A DNA stretch of 64,000 bases from JAEUKA01 sp044228505 (lineage in GTDB: Bacteria > Myxococcota_A > Polyangia > Palsa-1104 > JAEUJZ01). Below, in pieces: positions 53,992-63,677 of the stretch; the stretch's first letter is position 1, and every line of letters begins with the position of its first letter. The translations under genes were made by a program, and so were the position numbers. The stretch lies in NCBI GenBank assembly GCA_044228505.1, contig JBGAUT010000003.1:186001-250000 (forward strand), written 5' to 3'. The notes under the pieces were generated by a model that had not been told where the DNA came from, made no database searches, and saw only the letters and a list, made by a program, of their open reading frames with translations.

Positions 53992-56559
53992 ATGAAGACC
54001 AAGTTTTTGTCCGTTTGGCGACTCGCTCCCGCGCTGGCGCTGGCTCTCAGTGTTCCCGCGTGTAGCCCCACAACGATTGATCTGCCGCTTGGTGCCGATA
54101 CCGAGGTGCTGATCGACCAAATGGGAGTCCCCCACATCTACGCCAACAGCGATCGTGATGCGATGTTTGCGTCGGGATACGTGATGGCCAAGCTGCGCCT
54201 GTTCCAGCTTGAAATGGTGAGACGCCAGGCTCACGGCACGCAGTCAGAGGTTGTCGGGGAAAAGGGACTGAAAGGCGACTTGGCGGCCCGGACGTTTGCG
54301 TTTGCGCAGTGGGGGAAGAAGTCCCGCGAGGCGATGCGGCAGGACTATCCGGACGAGGCCCAGCTTATCGAAGCGTTTGTGCGCGGCATCAACCACTACA
54401 TCGATCGCGTCAAGCGAGGAGAGGCGTCGCTGCCGCCAGAGATGTCCAAAGATGCGCTCGACTTTGCTCCGACGGCCTGGAGCGATGATGATCCCTACAT
54501 CGTTGGCAAGATGCTGAGCTTCGGTATGTCATCGAGCTTGGACAGTGAGCTGCTCGCCTCGGTGATGAAGGCGCTGGCACCACAGTTTCCCGCGAACTTT
54601 CCGCTGTGTATGCCGGTCCGGAATGCTTTCACGATGCCGGGGGTATCGCCGCAAGGAATCGCGGGCAATCCGGTGGTGCCGCAGGGGCAGCCTTCGTCGC
54701 CAACGATCACTCCTAGCCAGCGTGCGCAGGCGCTCCAAGCACTTGGGGAGTCGGCCAAACTGGCCCCAGAGCTGGGCAGTAACAACTGGGCGGTCGCGGC
54801 CAAGGCCACCGCGCAGGGAACTCCGATTCTGGCCGGTGATCCGCACCAGCCCTATGGGAGTCCGATTCGCTTCTTTGTTCAGCACATCAACTCTGCGGAC
54901 AAGGGGGGATCGCTGGATGTGGTGGGCTTTGGTTTTGCCGGAACCCCGGGGGTTCAACTCGGACACAACCGCAACGTGGCGTGGGCGGCAACGACCAACT
55001 TTGCGGACGTGATGGATCTTTGGGAAGTCATGGCTCCGTCGGGGAACAAGCTCTCTGTGGGAGGGACCGACCGCACGGTGGCGCTGCGAAGTGAAAAAAT
55101 TCGCGTGCGTTCGGTGGGGGGCAAAGTTCCCACGGGCGATGACATGAGCGATGTCCGCGAATACCAGATTACGGATGTACCAGGGGTGGGAGTCCTTCTT
55201 CCAGATGAACTACTGCCGGTGCCGCGTGCGATCCTCACCCCGCAACAGATTCTGTTTGCTTGGACGGGCTTTGCGCCGACTCATGAAGCGGCGATGTACA
55301 TCGGACTCGACCGCAGCAAGACCTTGAACGACTGGGAAGGAGCAGCGAGGAGACTCGAGGTGGGAGCGGTCAATCTCATTGCTGCCGACCAAAAGAACAT
55401 TCGTTATCGCGTTCATGCGCAGGTTCCCGATCGTGGCACCGCGCACACCATGGGAATCCAGCCGTGGAAGCTGATGAGTGGTTCCGATCCGCGAACGCTG
55501 TGGACCGGCAAGTTCCTTTCGGATGACAAGCTGCCGCAGTCGCGTGATCCCGAACGTGGCTATCTCGCAACAGCGAACAACGAGCCATTTGGTTTTACCG
55601 CCGATGGTCGAGTCGACAACGATCCGTACTACTATGGTTACTTCTACGATCCTGGAGATCGGGCGGCACGGATTGAATCGGAGCTGTCTCGGTTGACCAA
55701 GCGCGGCAAGATCACTCCAGCGGAAATGACAGAGCTGCAGTGGGATGCGCGCTCCACGCTGGCGGATGACTTGATTCCAGCGCTGGCTCAGGCGATTGTC
55801 GAGCTTGGGACGGATCCGCAGCTCGCCCAGTTCCGCAACCGACCGGAGCTGCTCGCGATGTTTACGCAGCTCTCTTCCTGGGATCGGCAGATGCGCCGCT
55901 CTTCATCAGAAGCGGTGATGTTCTTCGCGTTTGCGCACTTTGCCACGGTGCGGGCGCTGTCCGATGATCTGGGGCCCCTGCTGCCCAAGCTGTTTGATAT
56001 CGAGCCAGCGTATGCGTACAAGCCTCTGCGATTGGCGCTGCGCAAAGTGAAAGAGGCAGAGCCACTGATTGGTGCGGACCGGAACTTCATCTTGATGAGC
56101 GGTCTGGCCGATGCGGCGGACTGGTTGAAGCAACGATTCGGAGCCACGCTGCCCACGCAGGCGATGCCGTATCAGTGGAAGGACGTTCATTCGGCGGCCT
56201 TTGATCATGTGCTCGGTGACAAGTGGAACGCTGGCAACTTCCCGGTCGATGGCTCGGTGGGTACCGTCAATGTCTCGTCGTCGGCGATGAGCGATGCGAA
56301 CGGCAAGATCAAGCAGACATGGAGTACTCATCAGGGGTCTCTGTTCCGCATGATTGTGTCGTTTGATGCGACCGGCGCTCCATCGGCCGCAGTGAACTTC
56401 CCTCGCGGGAACTCTGGCGATCCGCAGAGTCCGTTCTATGGCAATCAGCACCAGAACTGGCTCGCTGGGAAGCAGGAAAAGCTGCTATTTCAGCGTTCGG
56501 AGGTGGAGTCGAATTTGGCCGAGAAACTGCTGCTGCGCCGCGATGGAACGGTGAACTGA
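53992..56559 (+). CDS. Penicillin acylase-family lipoprotein (Ntn hydrolase, 855 aa)
   Basis: A signal peptide with lipobox SVPAC precedes a full-length penicillin/AHL-acylase family protein. DQMGVPHIYANSDRDAMFASGY and the VRGINHYID region belong to the alpha chain. LGSNNWAVA supplies Ser263, the expected N-terminal nucleophile after autocleavage. GTPILAGDPHQPYGSP, the LGHNRNVAWAATTNFADV stretch and DGSVGTVN follow in the beta chain. Members cleave amide bonds of acylated compounds such as beta-lactams, cyclic lipopeptides or acyl-homoserine lactones outside the cytoplasm. Substrate cannot be predicted. It is followed by a DUF1624 gene about 40 bp downstream on the same strand. Confidence 0.85.
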   Translation: MKTKFLSVWRLAPALALALSVPACSPTTIDLPLGADTEVLIDQMGVPHIYANSDRDAMFASGYVMAKLRLFQLEMVRRQAHGTQSEVVGEKGLKGDLAARTFAFAQWGKKSREAMRQDYPDEAQLIEAFVRGINHYIDRVKRGEASLPPEMSKDALDFAPTAWSDDDPYIVGKMLSFGMSSSLDSELLASVMKALAPQFPANFPLCMPVRNAFTMPGVSPQGIAGNPVVPQGQPSSPTITPSQRAQALQALGESAKLAPELGSNNWAVAAKATAQGTPILAGDPHQPYGSPIRFFVQHINSADKGGSLDVVGFGFAGTPGVQLGHNRNVAWAATTNFADVMDLWEVMAPSGNKLSVGGTDRTVALRSEKIRVRSVGGKVPTGDDMSDVREYQITDVPGVGVLLPDELLPVPRAILTPQQILFAWTGFAPTHEAAMYIGLDRSKTLNDWEGAARRLEVGAVNLIAADQKNIRYRVHAQVPDRGTAHTMGIQPWKLMSGSDPRTLWTGKFLSDDKLPQSRDPERGYLATANNEPFGFTADGRVDNDPYYYGYFYDPGDRAARIESELSRLTKRGKITPAEMTELQWDARSTLADDLIPALAQAIVELGTDPQLAQFRNRPELLAMFTQLSSWDRQMRRSSSEAVMFFAFAHFATVRALSDDLGPLLPKLFDIEPAYAYKPLRLALRKVKEAEPLIGADRNFILMSGLADAADWLKQRFGATLPTQAMPYQWKDVHSAAFDHVLGDKWNAGNFPVDGSVGTVNVSSSAMSDANGKIKQTWSTHQGSLFRMIVSFDATGAPSAAVNFPRGNSGDPQSPFYGNQHQNWLAGKQEKLLFQRSEVESNLAEKLLLRRDGTVN

Positions 56560-56597
56560 CCGTAGTGAACGTAGGCACCTCACGGGGGACCAAAGAC

Positions 56598-57752
56598 ATG
56601 TCCAAGCGACTCGCCGCGCTCGATGTCCAGCGCGGACTCATCATGGTGCTGATGGCGCTCGATCACGTCGTGGCGTTCGTCTATCGTTATCACCCGTCCG
56701 AGGTCTGGGCGGGGGCGTGGACCCGCTACGCATCATGGGAGCGGTTTGTGACGCGCCTTGTGACCCATCTGTGCGCGCCCGGATTCTTCTTGATGATGGG
56801 GGCCGGGGTCGCACTGTTTCTGGAAGCTCGTCGCGAGCAAGGCTGGACAGAGTCCCAAGCGCGGGGCTTTCTATGCAAGCGTGGGCTGCTGCTGATCCTG
56901 ATCAATCAGCTCATCGAAAATCGTGCTTGGACACTCGGTTTCATGGTGAGTCAGGCCCCCCCTGCAGCAGTTCCCGATGGTCCATGGCCAGGTACTCCGG
57001 GAAAAATGATCTTCGTCTTTTCGGTGCTGAGCGGCTTGGGAATGGCACTGGTGTTGTCGTCTCTGCTACTGCGTCTGGGGACGCGTTACCTGGCCCTGTT
57101 GGCGACGGCTATCATTGCTGCTTCGGTCGTTTTTACCCCAGGGCCAGAGCATCTTCGTGACTTCTACAGCCTGCCGCTGCGACTGTTGTTTTTGCCGGGC
57201 CAGACCGGATCTGGTTTTGTACTGTATCCGCTTGTGCCCTGGAGCGGAGTGGCGCTGTGGGGAATCGTGCTCGGGCGGATGCTGCACCGTCACAAAGATC
57301 GGACTCTTGCGGTCTTGCCGTGGATCGGTCTGGGGATGGTGGCCGTTGCACTCCTAGTGCGGGGAGTCGGCGGACCGGGCAACCTTCGCTTGCCGCGTGA
57401 TGGTAGCGTGATCGAGTTCTTCAACCTCATCAAGTATCCTCCGTCGCTGGTGTTCCTTCTCCTGTTTGCCGGCGTGAATGTAATTCTGATGTCTGTGTGG
57501 AACAGAATCGGAGACACAATGGGACGGATGGGAGGGATCTTGACGACGTTTGGACAGGTGCCGCTGTTCTACTACCTGCTACATCTGTTCTTCTATTGCT
57601 TCATCGGTGCGATTGGTTTTCGGAAAGGCGCGAGCCTGCCGGTGACGTATGTGGTGTGGCTGCTCGGACTGATTCCACTGTACTTCGCGTGTCGGGCCTA
57701 TCATCGCTTCAAGTCGACCACTGCCGTCGACTCCCTGTGGCGATTCTTTTAG
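56598..57752 (+). CDS. DUF1624 (HGSNAT-like) multi-pass membrane protein
   Basis: The protein begins with DVQRGLIMVLMALDHV, the hallmark first helix of DUF1624/heparan-alpha-glucosaminide acetyltransferase-related proteins, and has about ten membrane helices. The conserved first-helix RGL...DH motif and the late FGQVPLFYYLLHLF histidine are present. Relatives transfer acetyl groups across membranes. ATG 56598 was preferred because GGGGGA lies about eight bases upstream; a GTG at 56565 is possible. Its stop overlaps the stop of the convergent CusA gene by about 2-3 bp, so no terminator separates them. Confidence 0.8.
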   Translation: MSKRLAALDVQRGLIMVLMALDHVVAFVYRYHPSEVWAGAWTRYASWERFVTRLVTHLCAPGFFLMMGAGVALFLEARREQGWTESQARGFLCKRGLLLILINQLIENRAWTLGFMVSQAPPAAVPDGPWPGTPGKMIFVFSVLSGLGMALVLSSLLLRLGTRYLALLATAIIAASVVFTPGPEHLRDFYSLPLRLLFLPGQTGSGFVLYPLVPWSGVALWGIVLGRMLHRHKDRTLAVLPWIGLGMVAVALLVRGVGGPGNLRLPRDGSVIEFFNLIKYPPSLVFLLLFAGVNVILMSVWNRIGDTMGRMGGILTTFGQVPLFYYLLHLFFYCFIGAIGFRKGASLPVTYVVWLLGLIPLYFACRAYHRFKSTTAVDSLWRFF

Positions 57753-60700
57753 GTAGCGCGTTGTCGTTTCCACAGCAGGTAGATCGGCGGATAGACAAGC
57801 AGCTCCATCAGGAACGAGGTCACGAGGCCTCCGACCATCGGTGCAGCGATTCGTTTCATGACATCTGCACCGGTTCCTTGTGCCCACAAAATGGGTAGCA
57901 GTCCCAGTAGCGCGGCGAGCACGGTCATCGCTTTGGGCCGGACTCTCTTTACCGCTCCATGCACCACCGCTTCGATCAGATCTTGATGGGTACGGAGCCT
58001 TCCTTCCTGCTCTGCTTCTGTATAAGACAGGTCCAGATACATGAGCATAAACACGCCGGTTTCAGCGTCGAGCCCGAGCAGCGCAATGACCCCAACCCAC
58101 ACCGCAACCGAGGTGTTGTAATCGAGCAGATACAGTAGCCAGACCGCACCCACCGCAGAGAACGGAACCGCCAGTAGGACAATCAGAGACTTCCAGGCGC
58201 TCTTCGTGTTGGCGTAGAGCAGTACAAAGATAAGTACGATCGTCAGCGGTACCACCAGCTTCAGCCGTTCGCGGACGCGGAGCATGTTTTCAAACTGACC
58301 GCTCCACTCCAGGCGATAGCCACTGGGAAGCGTCAGCTTGGCGGCGACCGCATGACGTGCTTCTTCCACGTACCTACCGACGTCGCGTAGCTCTGTGTCA
58401 AAGTCGACGTACACGTAGGCGGCGAGCATTCCGTTTTCATCTCGGAGCATCGATGGACCTGTCGTCATCTTCAGCTCCGCAACTTGGCCCATTGGGACAC
58501 TACTGCCACCCGGAAGAGGTACCAGGACTCGCGAAAGCTCTTTGAGATCCTGACGTAGTTCACGTGGATAGCGGAGGCTGACCGAGTAACGTTCCCGTCC
58601 CTCGATCGTCGTGGTCACCGTCTCGCCACCCACCGCCTGCGCAATCACCGTATTTGCATCTTCAACCGACAATCCGTAGCGCCCGAGCGACTCTCTGCTC
58701 AGCGCAAAGTCGATGAAGTAGCCGCCAGAGGTACGCTCCGCAAACACCGAGCGGGTACCTGGGACTTCGCGCACGATCGCTTCGACTTGTGCACCAATCC
58801 GATCCAGCTCTGCGGGACTCTGTCCGAAAATCTTGATACCGATCGGAGTGCGAACCCCCGTCGACAACATATCAATCCGAGCCTTGATCGGCATCGTCCA
58901 AGCATTGGTGGTGCCGGGAATTCGTACCGCGTCATCGAGCGCTTGTACCAACTCTCCGTGTGAGATGTGATCGGGCCACAGCGAGCGAAGCTGCTCCTTG
59001 AGCGGTTCAGGAAGCCAAGTGGAAGAGGAATAAAAGCGCTCCTTGGTCCGCCACTTCGACTCTGGTTTGAGCACCACGGTGGTTTCCATCATCGACAGTG
59101 GTGCAGGGTCGGTCGAGGTTTCAGCGCGACCGGCCTTGCCGAATACCGATTCGACCTCCGGGAATTGGCTCAGGATCTTGTCCTGTAGAGTAAGAATTCG
59201 TAGCGCTTCTGCAGCAGAGACCCCGGGCAGCGTGGTTGGCATGTACAGAATGCTGCCTTCATACAGTGGCGGCATAAACTCGGAACCAAGTTTTTGGTAG
59301 ATAGGAATCGTACTGACCGTCACCAGCAGTGCGATCAGAATCGTCCGCTTGGGATTGCGAAGTACCAAGCGACAGACCGGCTCATACACGCGAAACAGGA
59401 TGCGGCTGACCGGATGGTTTTCTTCTCGATGATAGGTTCCCACCAAGACTCGGTTACAGAGCCAAGCGAGCGGTGCCGGTCGGAAGGTGTAGGGAGTGAT
59501 TCGCGAGAGCATCATTCGCATCGCCGGATCGAGCGTAACTGCGAGCAGAGCGGCAATCGCCATCGCGAGATTTTTGCTAAGAGCGAGAGGACGAAACAGC
59601 CGACCTTCTTGATCGACCAGCGTAAACACGGGCAAAAAAGCCACCGCAATCACCAGCAGAGAGAAAAATACCGACGGGCCGACCTCTTGCAGAGCTTGTA
59701 GTCGAACCAAACCGAAATCGCCTTGTGCTCCGGACTCTTGCCACTTTTGAATCTTGCGATAGGCATTTTCTACTTCGACGATGGCACCGTCGACCAGCAC
59801 TCCGATCGAGATCGCGATGCCGGACAGAGACATGAGGTTTGCCGGAACGCCGAGCAGATACAGCGGAATGAACGACAGAAGGACTGCCACCGGGATGGTC
59901 ACAATCGGCACAATCGCCGATGGGATGTGCCACAAGAACAGCAAGATGATGAGCGATACCACAGTGACTTCGAGTAACAGCTCATGACGAAGTGTGGCCA
60001 TCGCCCGTAGGATCAGCTCGGAACGATCGTAGGTCGTAACAATGCGGACTCCTTTGGGAAGCGACGGCTGTAGCTGCGCCAGTCGTTCCTTGACCCGCGA
60101 GATCACCGACAGTGCATGTTCCCCCATCCGCATGACCACGATTCCGCCGACCACCTCACCCCGTCCATCGAGATCGGCCACTCCGCGCCGCAGCTCGGGA
60201 CCGAAGCTGACCCGTCCGATGTCGGCAATCCGCAGCGGTGTCCCGAGATCGTTTGTGCGCAGCACCACCTGTTCGAGATCGGCAATGGACTTCACGTAAC
60301 CACGGCCCCGGACCATAAACTCCTTGCCGGAGATCTCGACCAGTCGTCCGCCCACTTCGGAGTTGCTCTTGCGGAGAGCCGTTGCGACATCGGCCAGACT
60401 GATTCCGTACGACTGCAAGCGGTTCGGATCGACCGTCACTTGATACTGCTTGATTGCGCCACCAACCGTTGCTACCTCTGCGACGCCGGGAACCGACTGC
60501 ACCGCAAAGCGCAGGAACCAGTCCTGATAGGAGCGCAAATCCGAGAGCGAAGTTTGACCACTGTCATCGACGAGCGCGTACTGAAATACCCAGCCGACTC
60601 CGGTGGCGTCCGGACCAAGCTCTGTCTTCACTTCATTTGGAAGCTTGGCTTTGATCTTGGACAGGTATTCAAGGACGCGTGAGCGTGCCCAGTAGATGTC

Positions 60701-61000
60701 GGTGCCATCTTCAAAGAGCACATAGACATACGAGTAACCAAAGTCGCTAAAGCCGCGGATTCCTTTTACTTTGGGAGCCCCAAGGAGCGAGGTAATGATC
60801 GGATAGGTGACTTGATCTTCGATGCGATCCGGGCTCTGTTCCCAGCGCGAATAGACGATCACCTGGGTGTCCGATAGATCAGGAATGGCATCCACTGGCA
60901 GGTCACGCAGACAGATCACAGCAGCGATACATGCCGCCATGGACAGCATCACCACCAGCAGCCGATGTCGCGCACAAAGCGCAATCAAGGAAGCAATCAT
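57749..61000 (-). CDS. cusA: Heavy-metal efflux RND transporter (CusA/CzcA family)
   Basis: At 1083 residues this has the size and layout of HME-type RND pumps: helix 1 followed by DLPVDAIPDLSDTQVIVYS, two large periplasmic loops, and a central membrane domain with ISIGVLVDGAIVEVENAYRKI, the conserved proton-relay region. LVDQEGRLFRPLALSKNLAM and GIKIFGQSPAEL are also typical of CusA/SilA. It exports metal ions (copper/silver or divalent) from periplasm and cytoplasm, driven by protons. The exact metal is not certain. The ATG overlaps the adaptor gene's stop (ATGA), so the operon is translationally coupled. Confidence 0.92.
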   Translation of the reverse strand: MIASLIALCARHRLLVVMLSMAACIAAVICLRDLPVDAIPDLSDTQVIVYSRWEQSPDRIEDQVTYPIITSLLGAPKVKGIRGFSDFGYSYVYVLFEDGTDIYWARSRVLEYLSKIKAKLPNEVKTELGPDATGVGWVFQYALVDDSGQTSLSDLRSYQDWFLRFAVQSVPGVAEVATVGGAIKQYQVTVDPNRLQSYGISLADVATALRKSNSEVGGRLVEISGKEFMVRGRGYVKSIADLEQVVLRTNDLGTPLRIADIGRVSFGPELRRGVADLDGRGEVVGGIVVMRMGEHALSVISRVKERLAQLQPSLPKGVRIVTTYDRSELILRAMATLRHELLLEVTVVSLIILLFLWHIPSAIVPIVTIPVAVLLSFIPLYLLGVPANLMSLSGIAISIGVLVDGAIVEVENAYRKIQKWQESGAQGDFGLVRLQALQEVGPSVFFSLLVIAVAFLPVFTLVDQEGRLFRPLALSKNLAMAIAALLAVTLDPAMRMMLSRITPYTFRPAPLAWLCNRVLVGTYHREENHPVSRILFRVYEPVCRLVLRNPKRTILIALLVTVSTIPIYQKLGSEFMPPLYEGSILYMPTTLPGVSAAEALRILTLQDKILSQFPEVESVFGKAGRAETSTDPAPLSMMETTVVLKPESKWRTKERFYSSSTWLPEPLKEQLRSLWPDHISHGELVQALDDAVRIPGTTNAWTMPIKARIDMLSTGVRTPIGIKIFGQSPAELDRIGAQVEAIVREVPGTRSVFAERTSGGYFIDFALSRESLGRYGLSVEDANTVIAQAVGGETVTTTIEGRERYSVSLRYPRELRQDLKELSRVLVPLPGGSSVPMGQVAELKMTTGPSMLRDENGMLAAYVYVDFDTELRDVGRYVEEARHAVAAKLTLPSGYRLEWSGQFENMLRVRERLKLVVPLTIVLIFVLLYANTKSAWKSLIVLLAVPFSAVGAVWLLYLLDYNTSVAVWVGVIALLGLDAETGVFMLMYLDLSYTEAEQEGRLRTHQDLIEAVVHGAVKRVRPKAMTVLAALLGLLPILWAQGTGADVMKRIAAPMVGGLVTSFLMELLVYPPIYLLWKRQRAT

Positions 61001-62358
61001 GGTGCGTGACCCTGGTGATGTGCGTGCCCGCTGTGCCCGTTGTGCCCGCTGTGATCCGTTCGAGCACCGAGATCCGGAATCGCTGCAGGCTCCGGTGTTT
61101 CGACTCTTCTTTCGTCGCTGTTGATGCCCTGAAGCCGTGCTTCCGAATCGAGTAGGAAGCTGGCACCTGCCGCGACCTGCTCTCCTTCCGCAAGTCCAGA
61201 ACGGACCTCGAACAGGTGTCCCGAGCGCTCTCCAGTCATGATCTCGCGCTGACTTAGCTGGCCGCTACTGTCCTTTACAAAGACGAGCCGCCGTCGTCCC
61301 GTTTCGATCACGGAATCTTCGGGAATCACCAGGGCTTGGCGGCTCGCCACCATCAGTTCGACATCGGCGAACATATCTGCTTTGAGATGACCCTGGGGGT
61401 TGTCAACCTCGATGCGGACGCGCACAGTGCGGGTCTTGGGATCGACAGAGGGAAAGACAAAGCTGATCTGTCCCTGCCACTTTCGGTCGGGCCAGTAGGG
61501 TAGAGTCGTCGTTGCTGTCTGTCCCATGTGAATCCGTGGCAACTCGTATTCATAGACATCAGCCAGCACCCATACCCGCGACAGGTCGACGATGTCGAAC
61601 AGAGAGTCTTCCGGTTTGATTCGCATGCCGTGCACAGCGGTCTTCGCAATGACGTAGCCAGCGATCGGTGCGTATAAGGTGAACGTCCGGCTGGCTCGTC
61701 CAGATCGTTCCAGCGTCGCAATGTCCTGTGGACTCAGACTCCACAGCAGCAGTTTTTCACGGGCGGCATCGACGAGATTGACTCCTCCGTGAATGGGCTG
61801 CATGCCACCCTGAGCGCGACGTGCAATCAGGTATTCTTGCTCTGCGCTATACAGCTCTGGACTGTACAAAGAGACGAGTGGCTCGCCTTTTTTGACTGCT
61901 TTTCCCACGTAGTTTGCAAAAAGATGCTCTACGTATGCTTCATTTTTGGTGTGGATGTGATGCACCAACGTTTCGTCATAAGCAATCCGTCCAGTGGTCC
62001 GAATCGCCTCCCCAAACGGTGCCCGCCGCACGGCTACGGTTCGTAGCCCCAGCGCCGACTGCTGGGTGGCTTCCAGGTTGAGCGATTGAGACTTTCCCTG
62101 GCTCAGGCTTTTCTGAAGCACAAGATCCATACCGCAAATCGGACACGCTCCGAATTGGTCTTTTACGTATTGCAAGTGCATCGGACACGTCCATAGTTCT
62201 CCCTGCTTGCCAGGGGTCCTCACGGAGTCTTTGTCTGTGCGCAGACTGCGGAACTGCCGATAATAGAAGAGAGCGAGTGCGCTCGGTAGGATTCCCACCA
62301 AACAGAGTACGATGAGCTTTACGATGCGCAGGTTCTGTCGTGGCCTCTGGTTGGTCAT
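60997..62358 (-). CDS. cusB: RND efflux periplasmic adaptor (CusB family) with His-rich tail
   Basis: An N-terminal anchor helix is followed by WTCPMHLQYVKDQFGACPICGMDLV (residues about 54-78), the heavy-metal-binding CPMH/CPxCGM motif of CusB/SilB, then the barrel-sandwich and hairpin regions of membrane-fusion proteins. The last 25 residues are His/Gly-rich (HSGHNGHSGHAHHQGH), likely an extra metal-binding tail. It sits between the TolC-like and CusA-like genes with 4-bp overlaps on both sides, so it connects the pump with the outer-membrane channel. Confidence 0.9.
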   Translation of the reverse strand: MTNQRPRQNLRIVKLIVLCLVGILPSALALFYYRQFRSLRTDKDSVRTPGKQGELWTCPMHLQYVKDQFGACPICGMDLVLQKSLSQGKSQSLNLEATQQSALGLRTVAVRRAPFGEAIRTTGRIAYDETLVHHIHTKNEAYVEHLFANYVGKAVKKGEPLVSLYSPELYSAEQEYLIARRAQGGMQPIHGGVNLVDAAREKLLLWSLSPQDIATLERSGRASRTFTLYAPIAGYVIAKTAVHGMRIKPEDSLFDIVDLSRVWVLADVYEYELPRIHMGQTATTTLPYWPDRKWQGQISFVFPSVDPKTRTVRVRIEVDNPQGHLKADMFADVELMVASRQALVIPEDSVIETGRRRLVFVKDSSGQLSQREIMTGERSGHLFEVRSGLAEGEQVAAGASFLLDSEARLQGINSDERRVETPEPAAIPDLGARTDHSGHNGHSGHAHHQGHAP

Positions 62359-63623
62359 GGCGTGCTCCCTTGTCCGACGGAAAAATCTAGCTCTGCACGA
62401 CGCAATCCGTACTCCGCCAGGTATCGTTCATAGGCCAAGCGTTGTTGCACGAGGCGCTGGGTGGTTGACAAAAGGAGAGTCAGTCCGATCCGTCCGCTCT
62501 GATATCCGGCACGAGCCGCTTGAACAGCGCGGTCCGATAACGGAATCAGATCCTCCCGATGCAAGGACAAGTGACGCTGTACCGTCGCGACGCGTAGATA
62601 GGCGCTGCGAACCTCTGCGGTGATGGTGGCGGCAAGCTGATTTTGATCCAGCCGTACTTGTTCGCTCAAGGCCTCTGCTTCGCGCTCTGCGGCCGAACTG
62701 CGCACCAGTGAAAAGGAAGGAATCGAGGTTTGAATACCGACGGTAAATGTCCGCTCCATGTCGCCCCGTAACGGTGCCATGAAGCTGCCAGACACCGCGA
62801 GATCCGGGGCTCGTTCACTTCTGGCCTGCGATACCTTGGCCTGTGCTTGCTTGCGCATGACCTGGGAAAGAGCCAGCTCTGGACGACTACTCAGCGCTTG
62901 CTCGATGAGTGTCTCCAGCGATGGTAGCGGAGTGAGTTCTGGAGTGGAAGTTGGGATTCCTAAGGGACGGCGTGAGCACTCTCCTAACAGAGACAGAATC
63001 TCGGTCTCTGCCTGCTCGCGATCGCGCTGTAGTTCATAGAGCAGCGTCTCTTGTTCGTGGACCGCTTCTTGGGCATCGAGCAGCTCGGCCAGCTCGGCCC
63101 GACCGACCCGGTAGCGACCGTCTACCGACGATACAACAACCTGCATCAGCTTTTGGTTTTGGCTCTGTACGGCAAGCGAGCGATGGGCCAAAAGGAGTAG
63201 ATAGTAGGACCGTACGGTGGCCAGTCGCAGGCCTCGCTTCGCCATGGCTGTTTCGGTCTGGGCGCGTTCTTCATCGAAACGGGCGACGGCAGCGCGGGCG
63301 TGGAGCTTGCCCGGCCACGGAATCGGCTGACGCAGGGTGACCATCAGAGGTAGGCGGTCGGCTGTCGTTGGGGTTTGCCACAGCTCCAGCATCACCATTG
63401 GATCGTCGAAAGCACCGGCCTGGCGGGCGTGGGTCTGGGCGGCGCGCCAGGCTGCTTGTCGCGAAAGTAGGGTGGGGCTCCGGCTCTCGACCTCGGTCAG
63501 TAGTGACTCAAGAGACAGCGTTTCGGTGGCAGGGGCGGTGTTGGCCTCTGCCAGGACACTGGCGAGCATCAGCGAAACGAACACAAGCGATGGACCCAAG
63601 CGCTGGGCGGAATAACAGTTCAT
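62355..63623 (-). CDS. TolC-family outer-membrane efflux channel (CusC-like)
   Basis: A signal peptide ends near LAEA. The 422-residue mature protein has the two repeated helical halves of TolC/OEP proteins: ETLSLESLLTEVESRSPTLL at the start of the first and LPSLETLIEQALSSRPELAL at the start of the second, with AARAGYQSGRIGLT-type hairpins. It forms the outer-membrane exit duct for the CusAB-type pump encoded downstream, with which it shares an ATGA overlap. A small Cys-rich gene lies 54 bp upstream. Confidence 0.88.
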   Translation of the reverse strand: MNCYSAQRLGPSLVFVSLMLASVLAEANTAPATETLSLESLLTEVESRSPTLLSRQAAWRAAQTHARQAGAFDDPMVMLELWQTPTTADRLPLMVTLRQPIPWPGKLHARAAVARFDEERAQTETAMAKRGLRLATVRSYYLLLLAHRSLAVQSQNQKLMQVVVSSVDGRYRVGRAELAELLDAQEAVHEQETLLYELQRDREQAETEILSLLGECSRRPLGIPTSTPELTPLPSLETLIEQALSSRPELALSQVMRKQAQAKVSQARSERAPDLAVSGSFMAPLRGDMERTFTVGIQTSIPSFSLVRSSAAEREAEALSEQVRLDQNQLAATITAEVRSAYLRVATVQRHLSLHREDLIPLSDRAVQAARAGYQSGRIGLTLLLSTTQRLVQQRLAYERYLAEYGLRRAELDFSVGQGSTP

Positions 63624-63677
63624 GAAAAATCCTCTCGAGCGGTGGTGGTTTGGGGGTCACCCGCAGCGCGAGAGGAA